Shown: positions 46,499-57,752, counted from the stretch's first letter. The stretch is DNA of 64,000 nt from Cyrtodaria siliqua (GCA_037043455.1 JAWPHD010010399.1:30119-94118), one strand, 5' to 3'. The notes: generated by a model not told the origin, from the sequence alone. Translations and numbers: made by a program.

Positions 46499-47179
46499 CA
46501 TGGGCGGATTTAGGGGGGGGGGGGGCGGAAGCGGCGTACGCCCCCCCTAAAATCGACCAAGGTAAGTTTTTTACATGTATGTCCATGTTACTGTAGATAC
46601 AATATCAAACAATTTCGATGCAAGCCCTCAGTATAAAAAATTGTATCGCTCGCTTCGCTCGCTCGACGCATAATGACTAATGAGTGGTTTAGTTAACACA
46701 TTGTTAAATCCTTTTATTTGAAAACGGACTTTTTATATTCATACATGTATGTCCATGTTACTGTAGATAAAATACCAAACAATTTCGATGCACGCCCTCA
46801 GTAGATTTTTTTTTTTGCTCGCTTCGCTCGCTCGACGCATAATAACTAATGACTGGTTTAATTAACACATTGTTAAATCCTTTTATTTGAAAACGGACTT
46901 TTTTTATTCATACATGTATGTCCATGTTACTGTAGATAAAATATCAAACAATTTCGATGCACGCCCTCAGTATAAAAAAATTTCTCGCTCGCTTCGCTCG
47001 CTCGACGCTTAATGTCTAATGAGTGGTTTAATTAACACATTGTTAACTACTTTTATTTGAAAACTCTTATTTACCCTATCAATGCACTACCGCAACCGTT
47101 TTATGAGGCTATAAACGGACCCGAAAATTGACCAAAATCTTACGCCCCCCCCTAAGCTGAAATCCTGGATCCGCCCATG
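46499..47179. mobile_element. hAT-like TIR element with three internal repeats, 681 bp
   Basis: Left CATGGGCGGATTTAGGGGGG and right CCCCCCCCTAAGCTGAAATC, CTGGATCCGCCCATG form inverted ends like the CAGGGGCGGATCCAG ends common in hAT elements. I cannot see an 8-bp target duplication. Inside, three tandem units start at 46572, 46742 and 46911 (period about 170), each with TACATGTATGTCCATGTTAC and a CGCTCGCTTCGCTCGCTCGA hairpin-prone block. Confidence 0.65.
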
Positions 47180-48725
47180 TCACTTACCGCCTTTCGTTTC
47201 GCAAAAACAATTTAAGGATAAAAAGGTAGGCGAATAATTATTATTTCATATAACTATTGTTTCAGGTGAATTTTATTATTAATAAGTGTAATTGAGACTT
47301 AAATGGCGCAGTGGGTCGTTAAATACAATTTGAACAAAAAGCAATGACACAGTTCGCACAATCTCAGACATTTATTACAATTAGGTAGGATGGTCAGCTC
47401 TTAGCCAGCTTTCTTAGTCATTTTGCCATATTGTATTTTCAATGAAATTGGACTGCTTTCAAGTGAAAATCACCGCATGTAGATCAATATAAAAAAAATA
47501 GATCTAGTAAAACTAACTTACATATTGACGCAGTCACTTTTATTTAAACATAATCAAGCATTAAATCGTTGATTTTGTTGTTGCTGAACAGTGGCAAGCG
47601 TCGTTTTAAGATAATAGACTAGAGCGATTAAATAATGTGTGCAATACTCATACTGTTATGCCTTACAGACAGTGTACATCAGTGGAGTTTTCTAAACTCA
47701 AAGCAAAATCAAAACATCTGCTCGAGTGCTTCTACACCAAATTTGATTCATATTTTGGATTGTTTTTACATTTGTTGATGTTTCTAGATGAATCATTTTA
47801 ACTTATACTTTTACTGCAATCAAAGACTGGTTATAGTTTTGCCCTTCACAAAGGTAGTACCTAGTACTGTGAGTGTAATGCCAGTGATGGTCCTTGATTG
47901 GAAAATAAAAGTTATTCTATTCTATTTTAAGCCAGAGAACCAGGCTATTATATATATATTCTATCTTTATTTTTTTAAATAATAAATATTGACGCATTCA
48001 CTTTTATTGAAGCATTCACTTTTATTTAAACGTAATCAAGCATTAAATCGTTGATTTTGTTGTTTATGAACAAATTAGATTGTAAAAAATAAATATATGT
48101 TGAATTGAATGGACTGAGCCAGCGAAAACACTGAATAAAATAGAAGAGAAGAGAATCGAAAACAAACTTAATTTACATGTATGTTATATTCAATGCACAA
48201 GACCGCGCTTCGCTCGGTGAAATTAGCTGTATAACGTCGCTTCGCTCGGTGTAATTAGCTTTATTTTCCTTCGAATAACACCTCGCTCCGCACGGCGTTC
48301 ATGTGAGGTTATAACGACGTGCTAGAAATACGATTCACCGGCACGGTGCACCGTTTTACTTGCACGATGCAACTTTATGGGCAGGTAACTCTAGCGGTTT
48401 GACGAAGATTTTTATTGCCTTAGTATGGCAATTTCAGAAAATCAACAACGCGTTAACCGTAAGGCGAGCTTACGCTCGCGATCAATTAATTTAGATTTTA
48501 GATTTAGTACTAAGTCAAATTTTTCAGTAGATATTGCTAAAATACATTTTCGCAAAGGTTAACTCAGCAACTTAGGTGATTAAGAATATGTGATGATGAT
48601 TTCTAAGGTTTATAGTCCCTCTACCATAGATAAGAATATGTAAAATCTGGGATGATAAATATGCGTGATATAAAGCCCTGGTAAAATATACTCCGTTAAA
48701 AAAAGTTTAAACGGCTTCGTTTGAT
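47180..48725. other. Intronic DNA with a direct repeat
   Basis: AATCAAGCATTAAATCGTTG plus ATTTTGTTGTT occurs at about 47552 and 48031, preceded both times by TATTGACGC-TCACTTTTATT. The 470 bp between may be an insertion or part of a tandem duplication. At 48205-48310 there are repeated CGCTTCGCTCGGTG-type motifs. No gene. Confidence 0.45.
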
Positions 48726-48820
48726 TTAAAGGGATACGCGGCAATCTAGATTTTTTAAAAGCTCACGGCGGCAGTTAGCTTTTCTACATTTAATCATTAA
48801 TATTAATTATAAAATAGTAC
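48726..48820 (+). repeat. Dispersed repeat with AGGGACAC-type terminus, copy 3
   Basis: TTTAAAGGGATACGCGGCAA onward matches the reverse complements of 40638-40769 and 1321-1457 (ATTTTTTAAAAG..., CGGCGGCAGTTAG, AATCATTAATATTAATTAT). Confidence 0.6.
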
Positions 48821-48829
48821 AAAGCAAAT

Positions 48830-48890
48830 CGGTCGTCATATATAGCCTAAAATGTGCCGAAAATGACGTAAAACATCATTCAACAAACCA
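48830..48890 (+). repeat. SINE family A, 3' tail fragment
   Basis: GTCATATATAGCCTAAAATG and GACGTAAAACATCATTCA match the 3' end of the SINEs at 28582 and 49009, in opposite orientation. The head is missing. Confidence 0.6.
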
Positions 48891-49008
48891 ACAACCTCAG
48901 TGTGCTCAACATCTTGTTAGTAATGTAATCTGTAATGGTTTAGCCAAAGGATACACACTAATTACTGAAAATGAAAATAGTTCTTTATGTTTTCAATTAC
49001 ATTTGAAT

Positions 49009-49212
49009 GGAACTTTACGTCATATTTAGCCCATTTTATGCCATATATGATGATCGACTTTTTGGGGTAGAGGCAGACCACCCCATTTTCCTGGGTATAA
49101 CCAGTACTATAACCTCCCGCCATCCTTTAAAAATCGACACTTTCTCACTTGACAAGTTGAGCTCCCAGTGGGATTCGAACCCGCCTTTACTATCGCGGCC
49201 ACGGATGCGCTG
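49009..49212 (-). repeat. tRNA-derived SINE, family A, copy 2
   Basis: Box B-like GGGTTCGAATCC on the minus strand (49171-49182 on +), the same body blocks as copy 1 (CTTGTCAAGTGAGAAAGTGT-type, GGCGGGAGGT) and a tail ending GACGTAAAGTTCCATTCA. A 137-codon + frame crosses it and is not considered a gene. Confidence 0.8.
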
Positions 49213-50385
49213 CTTTCAATTACAGACGATTTTACAGACTGAATTTAAACTTTTTACATGGTATATATATTCAAAATTAGGTGCAACAGGCGCCAATTGT
49301 TTTTTTTTGTGCGGTAATAAAAATGCAAGATACACAAGACGACTTTCAGTCAGGAAATTTAAAATCATAGTAAGAACTGACATCATTGCTGTACTTATAA
49401 AAGTCGATAGTGAGCCGTAGTAATGACGTTGTCAATGCATGAAATGTGATAATCAGGAACGTTTCCTGTGCTAATATGGTTATCACGCAATGCTAATGGA
49501 TACCGGGATCCTCAGATTCATACGTTCACTAGAGTCATTTGTGTGTAAATGTATTTTTTTAAAAAAAGAAGTAAACTTGAGGGAGACGTGCCTTAGAGTA
49601 CAAGGCACATAATTATAAAAAAACGCACTAAAAACTCATCGAAACGCTCGAAGCTGTTAGGGAGTATTTCTTAGCTATGTTGTCCAGCAAGTTCAGCTAC
49701 CCTCTTTCGGTAATGGGTTTTTATTGTTGTGTTTAGGTCAACCTTATATGGTAGACTGGTACGTGGTACGCAGTGTAGTTTACTGGTCCCCGAATTCACA
49801 GTAATGAACATTAACACAGCTGTTTATTTAAAAAATAAAACACTGACAACATGTTCGTTTTTTTAAAGAAGAAATCGAGTTCTGTAATTATTATTTGGTT
49901 TAACTTAGCTTTTCGCCGCAATATCTGCAATCGGAAGGTTGGAACTGGAAATGTTTGGGATATGGAATAATCAATGTGTTTTGTTCTAGAAAATGGAATT
50001 ACCATCCCTCTCTCAAATTCGTTGCTCTCCTTTACAGTTGGAGAATATAAGTTTGAGCTCCCAGGAAAAAACACTTTTTGTTTCCTTGTAATTTTTTTTT
50101 TAAGTACTAATAGATTCAAATGCTCTATTTGTAAATGTTCAGTAGAAAATTCAATTTCCGTTATAACGGTAACTATTAAATGTCAATGCACATTTAAGAC
50201 GTTGCTGTGGAAGTTGTCACATTGTAGTCGATAATAGCATAATTTAAGGACCACAAAATAGAACAGTAATAATTACTGAATCTTTAATAGTGTTGTGTTT
50301 TGGTAATATTACATTTTATAGATGTTTTATATGAATATGCTTTTTATGCAATCTTGGTGTGAACGTATTGAAAGTTCCATACACA
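49213..50385. other. Intronic DNA without recognised features
   Basis: Short frames only; two overlapping frames at 49811-50234 on opposite strands lack motifs. Confidence 0.4.
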
Positions 50386-50775
50386 TGTAACCTTTCATAC
50401 AGAGTGTAACACAAGCCGGGCTAGTGTGTGATCTGATATTCTATGCAGTGTATTCTATACTGGTCACACAGAGGTGTTTTGTGTAGTTCTTACACGGTGT
50501 TTACACGGGGTGTAATTGGGGAGACTGTGTAGTCCTTTAAACAAAGGAAGGTCAAACTGGGGTTAACACATGATGTGTTGGGGAAGATTCACTTCCTTAT
50601 AAGGGGCTTGTGTTTACACATGTGTAGGGGGTTGGTGTTACACACTGTAGCTGTATAAAAGGTATCAGAGATATTGGGGATCTTTGGCATTATTTTCGGC
50701 TTAGAATACTTCATATTAGGGGGAACTTCAAAACATCAAATTATTACAAAACGTGAAATGGGACTTTGAATAAAG
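50386..50775 (+). repeat. Possible solo LTR
   Basis: It starts TGTAACC at 50386, has TATAAAA at 50654-50660 and AATAAA at 50769-50774, with the U3-R spacing of an LTR and repeated GTGTAA/TTACAC motifs. No second copy, primer site or target duplication was found, so this is a suggestion. Confidence 0.3.
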
Positions 50776-51117
50776 TGAGAAAATGACAATGTAATAGAAG
50801 AGTCTAATTTTGGTATATTACGAACATTGCATTAATTGACGAAATAGATATATGTGTGTTGTAAAGAATATATGACTGTGTTTCCTTACATCATAATTTG
50901 TTAACTCGGTCACAAACTACCAGTCGGAAAGACATTAACAAATTCTTAGGATTGTAAAGCGGCGGGTATGAATAAATGAACACCGTTATTAAATTATACA
51001 ACACTAGTTGAAAGTGGAGAAAATACCCGTTGGTAAAAATTACAACAATATTATGGATTTCATATTCATATAAAAAGTTAATACATGTGTGTCACGTAAC
51101 AACAGTAAAATAAATTG
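50776..51117. other. Intronic AT-rich DNA
   Basis: Nothing recognised. Confidence 0.4.
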
Positions 51118-51283
<166 letters not shown>

Positions 51284-51583
51284 ACATTGTTCAATTAATA
51301 GATGTAATCCCATTCTCACTTGTTCACGTCTGTCGCGTAAGTGTACACGGCATTTAATGTTTTCCGAAATTTTATTTAAATGAATGTCATTGAATTTGAA
51401 ATTGTCTAATTCAGTAAATGAATGGTCACAAGTTGTTATTTCATCCACGGATGCTTCTATATCATTGAATTTCTTATAAATTTGTTAAACCCTCTTTATG
51501 GTCCGTGTATTATGCCTTATTTTTATTTTACTTCTATCTATCTATCATCTCTTATTTCATCTTCTTGGCAATACTAGTAAAGT

Positions 51584-51918
51584 CATTTCCGTTGACTTAT
51601 GGTCTAAATCCTGATTGATATGACTAGCTATATGACTAGCTAGTCATATCAATCAGGATTTAGTTGCCGGGCAATAAAGCTTTATCACACGCGTGAAATA
51701 AAGGGTAAAAAAATGTCATATCGCGGAAATAACCGAATGTTCTTTATGATGCTTTCCGCGGAGTGATACGGAAATTACCGATTAGTTACGATTGTATACG
51801 ATGTGTCACGCGTATGGTTTGTTGTCTGCATTCCATCCTGTTTTCGCGCCAGATTATTGGCTATACATCTACATGTGTACGTTGAACTGCCATCTTTGAC
51901 CGTAAGTCAACGGAAATG
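51584..51918. mobile_element. TIR element, about 335 bp, with perfect internal palindrome
   Basis: CATTTCCGTTGACTTATGGTC and GACCGTAAGTCAACGGAAATG are 21-bp inverted ends with one mismatch. Just inside the left end, 51604-51663 is a perfect hairpin (CTAAATCCTGATTGATATGA mirrored after an 8-nt loop region). CACGCGTGA/TCACGCGT pairs occur further in. Target duplication not clear. Non-coding. Confidence 0.8.
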
Positions 51919-52084
51919 TATATCACCAAAACAAACCATTTAAATGTTAAAGTATTTCCTTAACATACACTGTTCTTCTTTATTTCCCCCGTTAACGATC
52001 ATTTACATAACCACACATATGTATGTTAAACATCGGCGAATTGATGCTTTGCATCATATTTTTCTTGTATATATATATATATAT
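51919..52084. other. AT-rich spacer
   Basis: Short spacer with a TA microsatellite (about 52067-52083) leading into the 60-bp satellite. Confidence 0.4.
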
Positions 52085-53115
52085 TTGTGATGTGCCGTTT
52101 TCTACAATGTAAACAATATTGCTCGATGTCATGTTGATTTAGATATATGCGGTGTTCCGTTTTCTAATTCAAACATTATTGCTAGATGTCATGTTGATAT
52201 AGATATATGCGATGTGCCGTTTTCTAATTCAAACAATATTGCTCGATGTCCTGTTGATTTAGATGTATGCGGTGTGCCGTTTTTTAATGCAAACTATATT
52301 GCCCGATGTCATGTTGAGATATATATATATACGCGGTGTGCTGTTTTCTACAATGCAAACAATATTGCTCGATGTCATATGTTGATATAGACATACGCGG
52401 TTTTGCCGTTCTCTATAATGTAAACAGTATTGCTAGATGACATGTTGATTTAGATATATGCGGTGTGCCGTTTTCTAATGCGAACAATATTGCTCGATGT
52501 CATGTTGAGATATATATACGCGGTGTGCTGTTTTCTACAATACAAACACTATTGCTCGATGTCATGTTGATATAGATATATGTGTTGTTCCGTTTTCTTA
52601 ATCAAACAATATTGCTCGATGCCATGTTGATTTCGATATACGCAGTGTGCCGTTTTCTACAATGCAAACAATATTTATCGATGTCATGTTGATTTAGATA
52701 TACGCGGTGTGCCCTTTTCTAATTCAAACAATATTGCTCGATTTCATGTTGATATAGATATATGCGGTGTGCCGTGTTGTAATGCAAACATTATTGCTCG
52801 ATGTCATGTTGATATAGATGTATGTGGTGTGCCGTTTTCTAGTTCAAACAATATTGATCGATGTCATGTTGATATAGATATATGCGGTGTGCCGTGTTGT
52901 AATGCAAACATTATAGCTCGATGTCATGTTGATATAGATGTATGTGGTGTGCCGTTTTCTAATGCAAACAATATTGCTCGATGTCATGTTGAGATATATA
53001 TACGCGGTGTGCTGTTATCTACAATGCAAACAATATTGCTCGATGTCATGTTGATATAGATATACGCGGTGCGCCTTGTTGTAATGCAAACAGTATTGCT
53101 CGATGTCATGTTGAT
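52085..53115. repeat. 60-bp satellite, about 17 units
   Basis: Unit GATATATGCGGTGTGCCGTT followed by TTCTAATGCAAACAATATTG and CTCGATGTCATGTTGATATA. The period of 60 is a multiple of three, so one frame stays open over six units at 52709-53059, but other units contain stops and indels, which argues against selection for protein. It continues at 54085 after a transposon insertion. Confidence 0.9.
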
Positions 53116-54084
53116 ATTATAGGTTATTGAATTTGTATGGCTAAATATTACTTGGAACGAGCTGTTTTGGCAAAGGGCGACGAGCTTGCGAGTCGTCCTG
53201 CGCCAAAACAACGAGTTCCAAGTAATATTTAGCCATACAAATGCAATAACCTTTTTATTGAATACTTTCATATTGTTTTCAAACAATGTTAATTGTATGA
53301 CTATTACTTTTCATTGTATTTGTGTTACTTTTATAGCTTTTGATGGAATTCCTATCTTGTCATTCAGTTTCATTTTGTGTGGATGATTATTTTGCGCGAA
53401 AACGACGTCGACGTCGGATGACGTCATTAAAAACATCAAGCGATTTTCTAAAGTTTGTTTACCATTCGATAACGTTAAAAACAGTGGGTGAGTGACCATT
53501 TCCATTATTTTATCAATTTCTGCCATAACAGGTTGAAAAAAAAACACGTATTTTTTTGTTGACACAATAGGAAGGATTCCGTTATTTTTATTTGAAAGTA
53601 GTTCCTTATTTCTATTTCGCGGCTCTTAGCAAGCGCGAGAAAAAGTTCCGGTGCAATATCAATGTGTGCAATATCGTAGAAATTGATAAAATTATTGAAA
53701 TGGTCACTCATCCACTATATTTAACGTTATCGAATGGCAAACAAACGTTAGAAAATCGCTTGACGTTTTTAATGACGTCATCCGACGTCGACGTCGTTTT
53801 CGCGCAAAATAATCATCCACACATAATGAAACTGAATGACATTATAGGAATTCCATCGAAAGCTATAACAAATAACACAAATATAATGAAAAGTAATAGT
53901 CATACAATTAGCATTGATCGAAAACAATATGAAAGTATACAATAAAAAGGTTATTGAATTTGTATGGCTAAATATTACTTGGAACTCGTTGCTTTGGCGC
54001 AGGACGACTCGCAAGCTCGTCGTCATTTGCCAAAACAACTCGTTCCAAGTAATATTTAGCCATACAAATTCAATAACCTATAAT
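53116..54084. mobile_element. Foldback element of 969 bp with hairpin ends
   Basis: The outer ends ATTATAGGTTATTGAATTTG and its reverse complement are perfect. Each end (53125-53252 and about 53948-54075) is itself a hairpin: GTATGGCTAAATATTACTTG returns as CAAGTAATATTTAGCCATAC within 130 bp. Inside, arms of about 220 bp (53256-53475 and 53725-53945) pair through ACGACGTCGACGTCGGATGA. The element therefore contains four copies of its terminal sequence. It sits between GTTGATAT and ATATGGTGTGCC of the 60-bp satellite, so the target duplication is at most a few A/T bases. No convincing coding. Confidence 0.85.
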
Positions 54085-54380
54085 ATGGTGTGCCGTTTTC
54101 TAATTCAAACAATATTGCTCGAGGTCATGCTGATATAGATATATGTGGTGGCCGTTTTCTATTTAAAACAATATTGCTCTATGTCATGTTGATATAGATA
54201 AATGCGGTGTGCCGTTTTCTAATTCATCCAATATTGCTCGAAGTCATGTTGATATAGACATACCATACGCGGTGTGCCGTTTTCTAATGCAAACAATATT
54301 GCCCGCTGTCATGTTGATAATTATAGATATACGCGGTTTTGCCGTTCTCTACAATGCAAACGGTATTGCTAGATTGTATT
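54085..54380. repeat. 60-bp satellite, right part, about 5 units
   Basis: The same unit as 52085-53115, with more indels. The array stops near ATTGCTAGATTGTATTGC. Confidence 0.9.
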
Positions 54381-55279
54381 GCTAGCGAGTTTGTGAAAAC
54401 ATCACGCAATTCCTGAATAAACAACCGCTGTATTTTAATTGGCTGACCTTAAATACCACACTTCCTTGTATAAAAGTCACCGAAGACAAGGATATAACGC
54501 AGATATAATATATTTTTTGTAACGACTGTATATTTACAGACATTTATTTTCCTTTCGAACTATCACACTCTGTCTAAAATCTGTTCTATAGTGTTATGAT
54601 TTGTGTTATGATTTGAGTTATGAGTTTTACATACTGTATTAGTTTGATTAGATACTGTATTAGTTTGATTAGTTTTGTATTCAATGTATCAGATATAGAT
54701 TCCTCGGTGCATGCTTAGTATCATTTACATAGAACAGGCATAGTTATGACTGTCATAGCACGGGCATGCCTGCTAAATGATTTATGACTGTTGATGGCGG
54801 AAGTTCACTGGTGAAAGTTCACTGGGATGCAGCATCTAGGTTAAAGCTTAGCAATGGCCTACATGCTAACTCATTAATATTCATAAGATTAAGCCCTATA
54901 AAAAGGGCCGCACGCATGCATTGAGTGATTTTTTTAGGTAGAATTTTGGATGTTATTTAGAACTTAGATTGGATTTTATTATTATTCATTATCATTGTTA
55001 AAATTGTGTTTGAAATTATCATTGGTTTTATAAATAGAAATAGTGTTATAAACGTAGAAAATAAAAGTGTGAAACCAAACAGTGGATTTATGTGTGATTT
55101 AAACTATCCAAATATTGAGGACAAACGATACTTATATACAAAGATAACACGCTTTTCCAACAATAGGCAGCATCATAGCTCTATGGCAGATACAGAATAA
55201 AAAAACATAAGAGCTATGATTTGATTCTCACAGCTAGGTTCAACATTTATATAAACATTAACAATTAGCACATACTTAC
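54381..55279 (+). other. Intron start region with a possible LTR or promoter
   Basis: TATAAAAA at 54897-54904 with GCCC/GGGC flanks is preceded by ACATGCTAACTCATTAATAT, reminiscent of the LTR at 2289, and followed about 150 bp later by AATAAA-like AAAATAAAAG. A solo LTR is possible. A 64-codon + frame (55006-55200) has no motif. Confidence 0.3.
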
Positions 55280-55517
55280 ATAATTGACAACATGCTAAGT
55301 TGAGTACGAAGCAGTTGGAAATGCTCAACAGATGTGGCTTCTTGTAGAATACCAAACATAGCGTTCCATTAAATGCAACAGACAGTAACAAAATGACGCC
55401 AAGATACACAGCCATTAACGTTCGCCATACCTCAGTTGTATTGTTCACTTCCGTTTGGCACGTGCCGGTCTCGTTACACGATAGCGTCACATTCGATGGG
55501 TACGATGGTGTTGTCAT
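55280..55517 (-). CDS. Class A GPCR, first coding exon (N-terminus, TM1, start of TM2)
   Basis: Starts at ATG 55517, the first Met after an in-frame stop (TAG about 36 nt upstream). Residues 1-34 are extracellular with N-glycosylation sequons at Asn9, Asn15 and Asn26 or 25 and two Cys (14, 20). TM1 (about 35-58) has FNG with Asn50 at 1.50. TM2 starts NLACCQL, placing Gln78 where nearly all class A receptors have Asp2.50. The exon ends at 55280 before GTAAGT with one spare base, which completes a Cys codon (residue 80) with the second exon. A strong minus-strand acceptor at 55932-55931 suggests the exon, with 5' UTR, may begin at 55930. Confidence 0.85.
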
Positions 55518-56150
55518 GACTACCCCATTTTTTATTCGATCGTTTTTTGTCTATGTTATCAAGTTTTTTCTCTCAGTTTTCTTTTTGCGAGTTACAAAGT
55601 TCAAAGATGTCCTCAAGTTATTTGAGTGATTTAAATATATATGATTGAATACGTCATTATATATGACTGAATACGTCATATCACTTTCACTTTCTTCATT
55701 TCAGCATGTTTTAATAGAGTTTTGTCTATTTCCTCCATAAAATCCTTTGTTGGGTTAACACGTTTATAATCATCAAACAAAAAAACACAAACTGTTTCGA
55801 TTTTCCCTGGAGTAATTATAGAAACTTAAAAAATATCATAACGAATTCGTCATTTTCTTTACACCTTTCCTTTTTTCCCCCTTCACTTGGCAGTCTGATA
55901 CACGTGTTCCTGAAGTTTCGCTGGTAGTTCCTGAAAAAAAAAAATAACACGAAATCACCTGGGTCCAATAACAATCACACAAATATCACAATTCTCGCTA
56001 GAAATCGTGACTAATATTCTTCACAATTCCATTTCACCTACAGCATTAAACTAATAGATCCATCACAATCAATCACCATCTATCAACAATAATTCAAGGG
56101 ATAAATCCAAATTAGAGAAAAACATGCCACCTAGTCGAGTTGTAACATAC

Positions 56151-56278
56151 GTGACTAATGAGATGACTGCGGTATGGTTGTCCTCAGTTCTGCCTTGAAG
56201 AGCTATACTAAGCGCGTTGATTACTGATAAGCCGCTGTTTAGTTCATTGATGCCGTTTGTGTCAGCTGGTTCCAACAT
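56151..56278 (-). CDS. Candidate coding exon upstream of the receptor
   Basis: From ATG 56278 a 42-codon frame of balanced composition ends at a good donor (GTATGT at 56150). It contains INELNSGLSVINALSIAL and an NHTA sequon. Spliced to the acceptor at 55931 the frame would continue about 35 codons and stop before the receptor ATG. It could be a 5' exon of the receptor transcript with an upstream ORF, or an exon of another gene. I do not recognise it. Confidence 0.35.
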
Positions 56279-56539
56279 AAGATAGGGCAGTATAGCGCCG
56301 GCAGTTCAAAATGACCCTATTAGTCAAAGTGTTATTAAAATGCACTAAACACTTTATCAACTCTTAACAGTTTATGGTATACGAGATTAGAGGATCGCAG
56401 CACTTCGGACAATTGCGTGGGCATCGATATACAGGTGAGTATGTAGATATATGGCGTGGGTCAGTTATTGCTGTATAAAATTAGTAATACTACAATTGAA
56501 ACGCGTGTATTTTCGTGTTTTGCAAAGGCTGGTTTTGAT

Positions 56540-57120
56540 AGGTAACAGTACGATACGATACGGATTGATTTGGGTACGGTGCGATACGATACGGTTTAAC
56601 TGGAATACGGTATGTTACGATACGGTTTTATTTGGTACGATACGGTTTGACTGGAATATGGTACGATACGATACGGTTTGGTTTGGGTACGATACGATAC
56701 GATATGGTTTGACTGGAATACGGTACGGTACGATACGGTTTGATTTGGGTACGGTACGACACGATATGGTTTGACTGGAATACGGTACGATACGATACAG
56801 GTTGATTTGGGTACGGTACGATACGATATGGTTTGACCGGAATACGGTACGATACGATACGGTTTGACTGGAATACGGTACGATACGATACGGGTTGATT
56901 TGGGTACGGTACGATACGATATGGTTTGACCGAAATACGGTACGATACGATACGGGTTGATTTGGGTATGGTACGATACGATATGGTTTGACTGGAATAC
57001 GGTACGATACGGTTTGACTGGAATACGGTACGGTACGATACGATACGGTTTAATTTGGGTACGGTACGATACGATATGGTTTGGTTTGACTGGAATACAG
57101 TACGATACGATACAGAAGAT
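56540..57120. repeat. TACGA/CGGTA pentameric array with TTTGACTGGAATACGG spacer
   Basis: Runs of TACGA and CGGTA pentamers are separated by GTTTGACTGGAATACGG or GTTTGATTTGGGTACGG, giving irregular higher-order units of about 55-75 bp. The long minus frame (209 codons, Tyr-Arg-Ile-Val-Pro repeats) is a product of the periodicity. Short related pentamers reappear at 57795-57850, on the far side of the next element. Confidence 0.9.
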
Positions 57121-57324
57121 ACGCTTACGGTGGCTACAGTAAAGCAGGTTCGACACGGGTACGGAATAAAATATTTTCCCCGGAGTTCGTTGATTGGTTG
57201 GTTTCAACAATAAATATAATGGCAATTGTCCATTTTTTGAAGGTATAGTCGTGTTTAAAGAACACAGAAAAAAAATTGTTTTAACAACGTATGTACCATA
57301 CGTATGCCTTAATGTATGCGTTAT

Positions 57325-57748
57325 CTATGGTGGCTGATTTCTGCCATGTCGTCTTGTCGTCTTGGCGGGTCACGAAGACGACAAGACGCCACGCGAAAAG
57401 ACGACAAAACAGACAAATACAGCATTTTGTCGTCTTTTCGTTTTGGCGGGCGCCAAGACGACAAGTCGTCTTTTCGTTTTATCGTTCTGGCGGGCGCCAA
57501 GACGACAAGACGACGGAACTGCAAAAATAAAGCGCCAAGACGACGTCGGCACGCGAAAAGACGACAACGGGCCACATTTATTTGTCGTCTTGGCGCCTTT
57601 CAAATGTCGTCTTGGCGTGTGAAATCCGTAGTTTTGTCAAGACGACAAGACGACATAATGCTGTTTTGTCGTCTTCTCGCGTGGCGTCTTGTCGTCTTGC
57701 TGACCCGCCAAGACGACAAGACGCCATGGCAGAAATCAACCACCATAG
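57325..57748. mobile_element. Foldback element of 424 bp with TTAT duplications
   Basis: CTATGGTGGCTGATTTCTGC and its near-exact reverse complement form the ends; pairing continues through CCATGTCGTCTTGTCGTCTT, GGCGGGTCA and ACGCCACGCGAAAAGACGAC. TTAT flanks both ends (57321-57324, 57749-57752). The interior is a mass of GACGACAAGACG and CGTCTTGGCG words in both orientations. Multiple open frames on both strands arise from this and are not genes. The CpG-rich composition differs sharply from the surrounding AT-rich DNA. Confidence 0.85.
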
Positions 57749-57752
57749 TTAT

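Noticed and set aside
49007..49420. 137-codon plus frame
   Set aside because: Its first half is the antisense of a tRNA-derived SINE.
52709..53059. 116-residue protein with 20-residue repeats
   Set aside because: The frame follows from the 60-bp period. Other units of the same array have stops and indels, so there is no sign of coding selection.
53311..53945. Similar peptides encoded on opposite strands (TSSDVDVVFAQNNHPH)
   Set aside because: They are the two arms of the 969-bp foldback read in opposite directions. Conservation between arms reflects the palindrome, and no longer protein is supported.
56596..57225. 209-codon minus frame rich in Tyr-Arg-Ile-Val-Pro
   Set aside because: Product of the pentameric repeat; no start context, splice sites or non-repetitive part.
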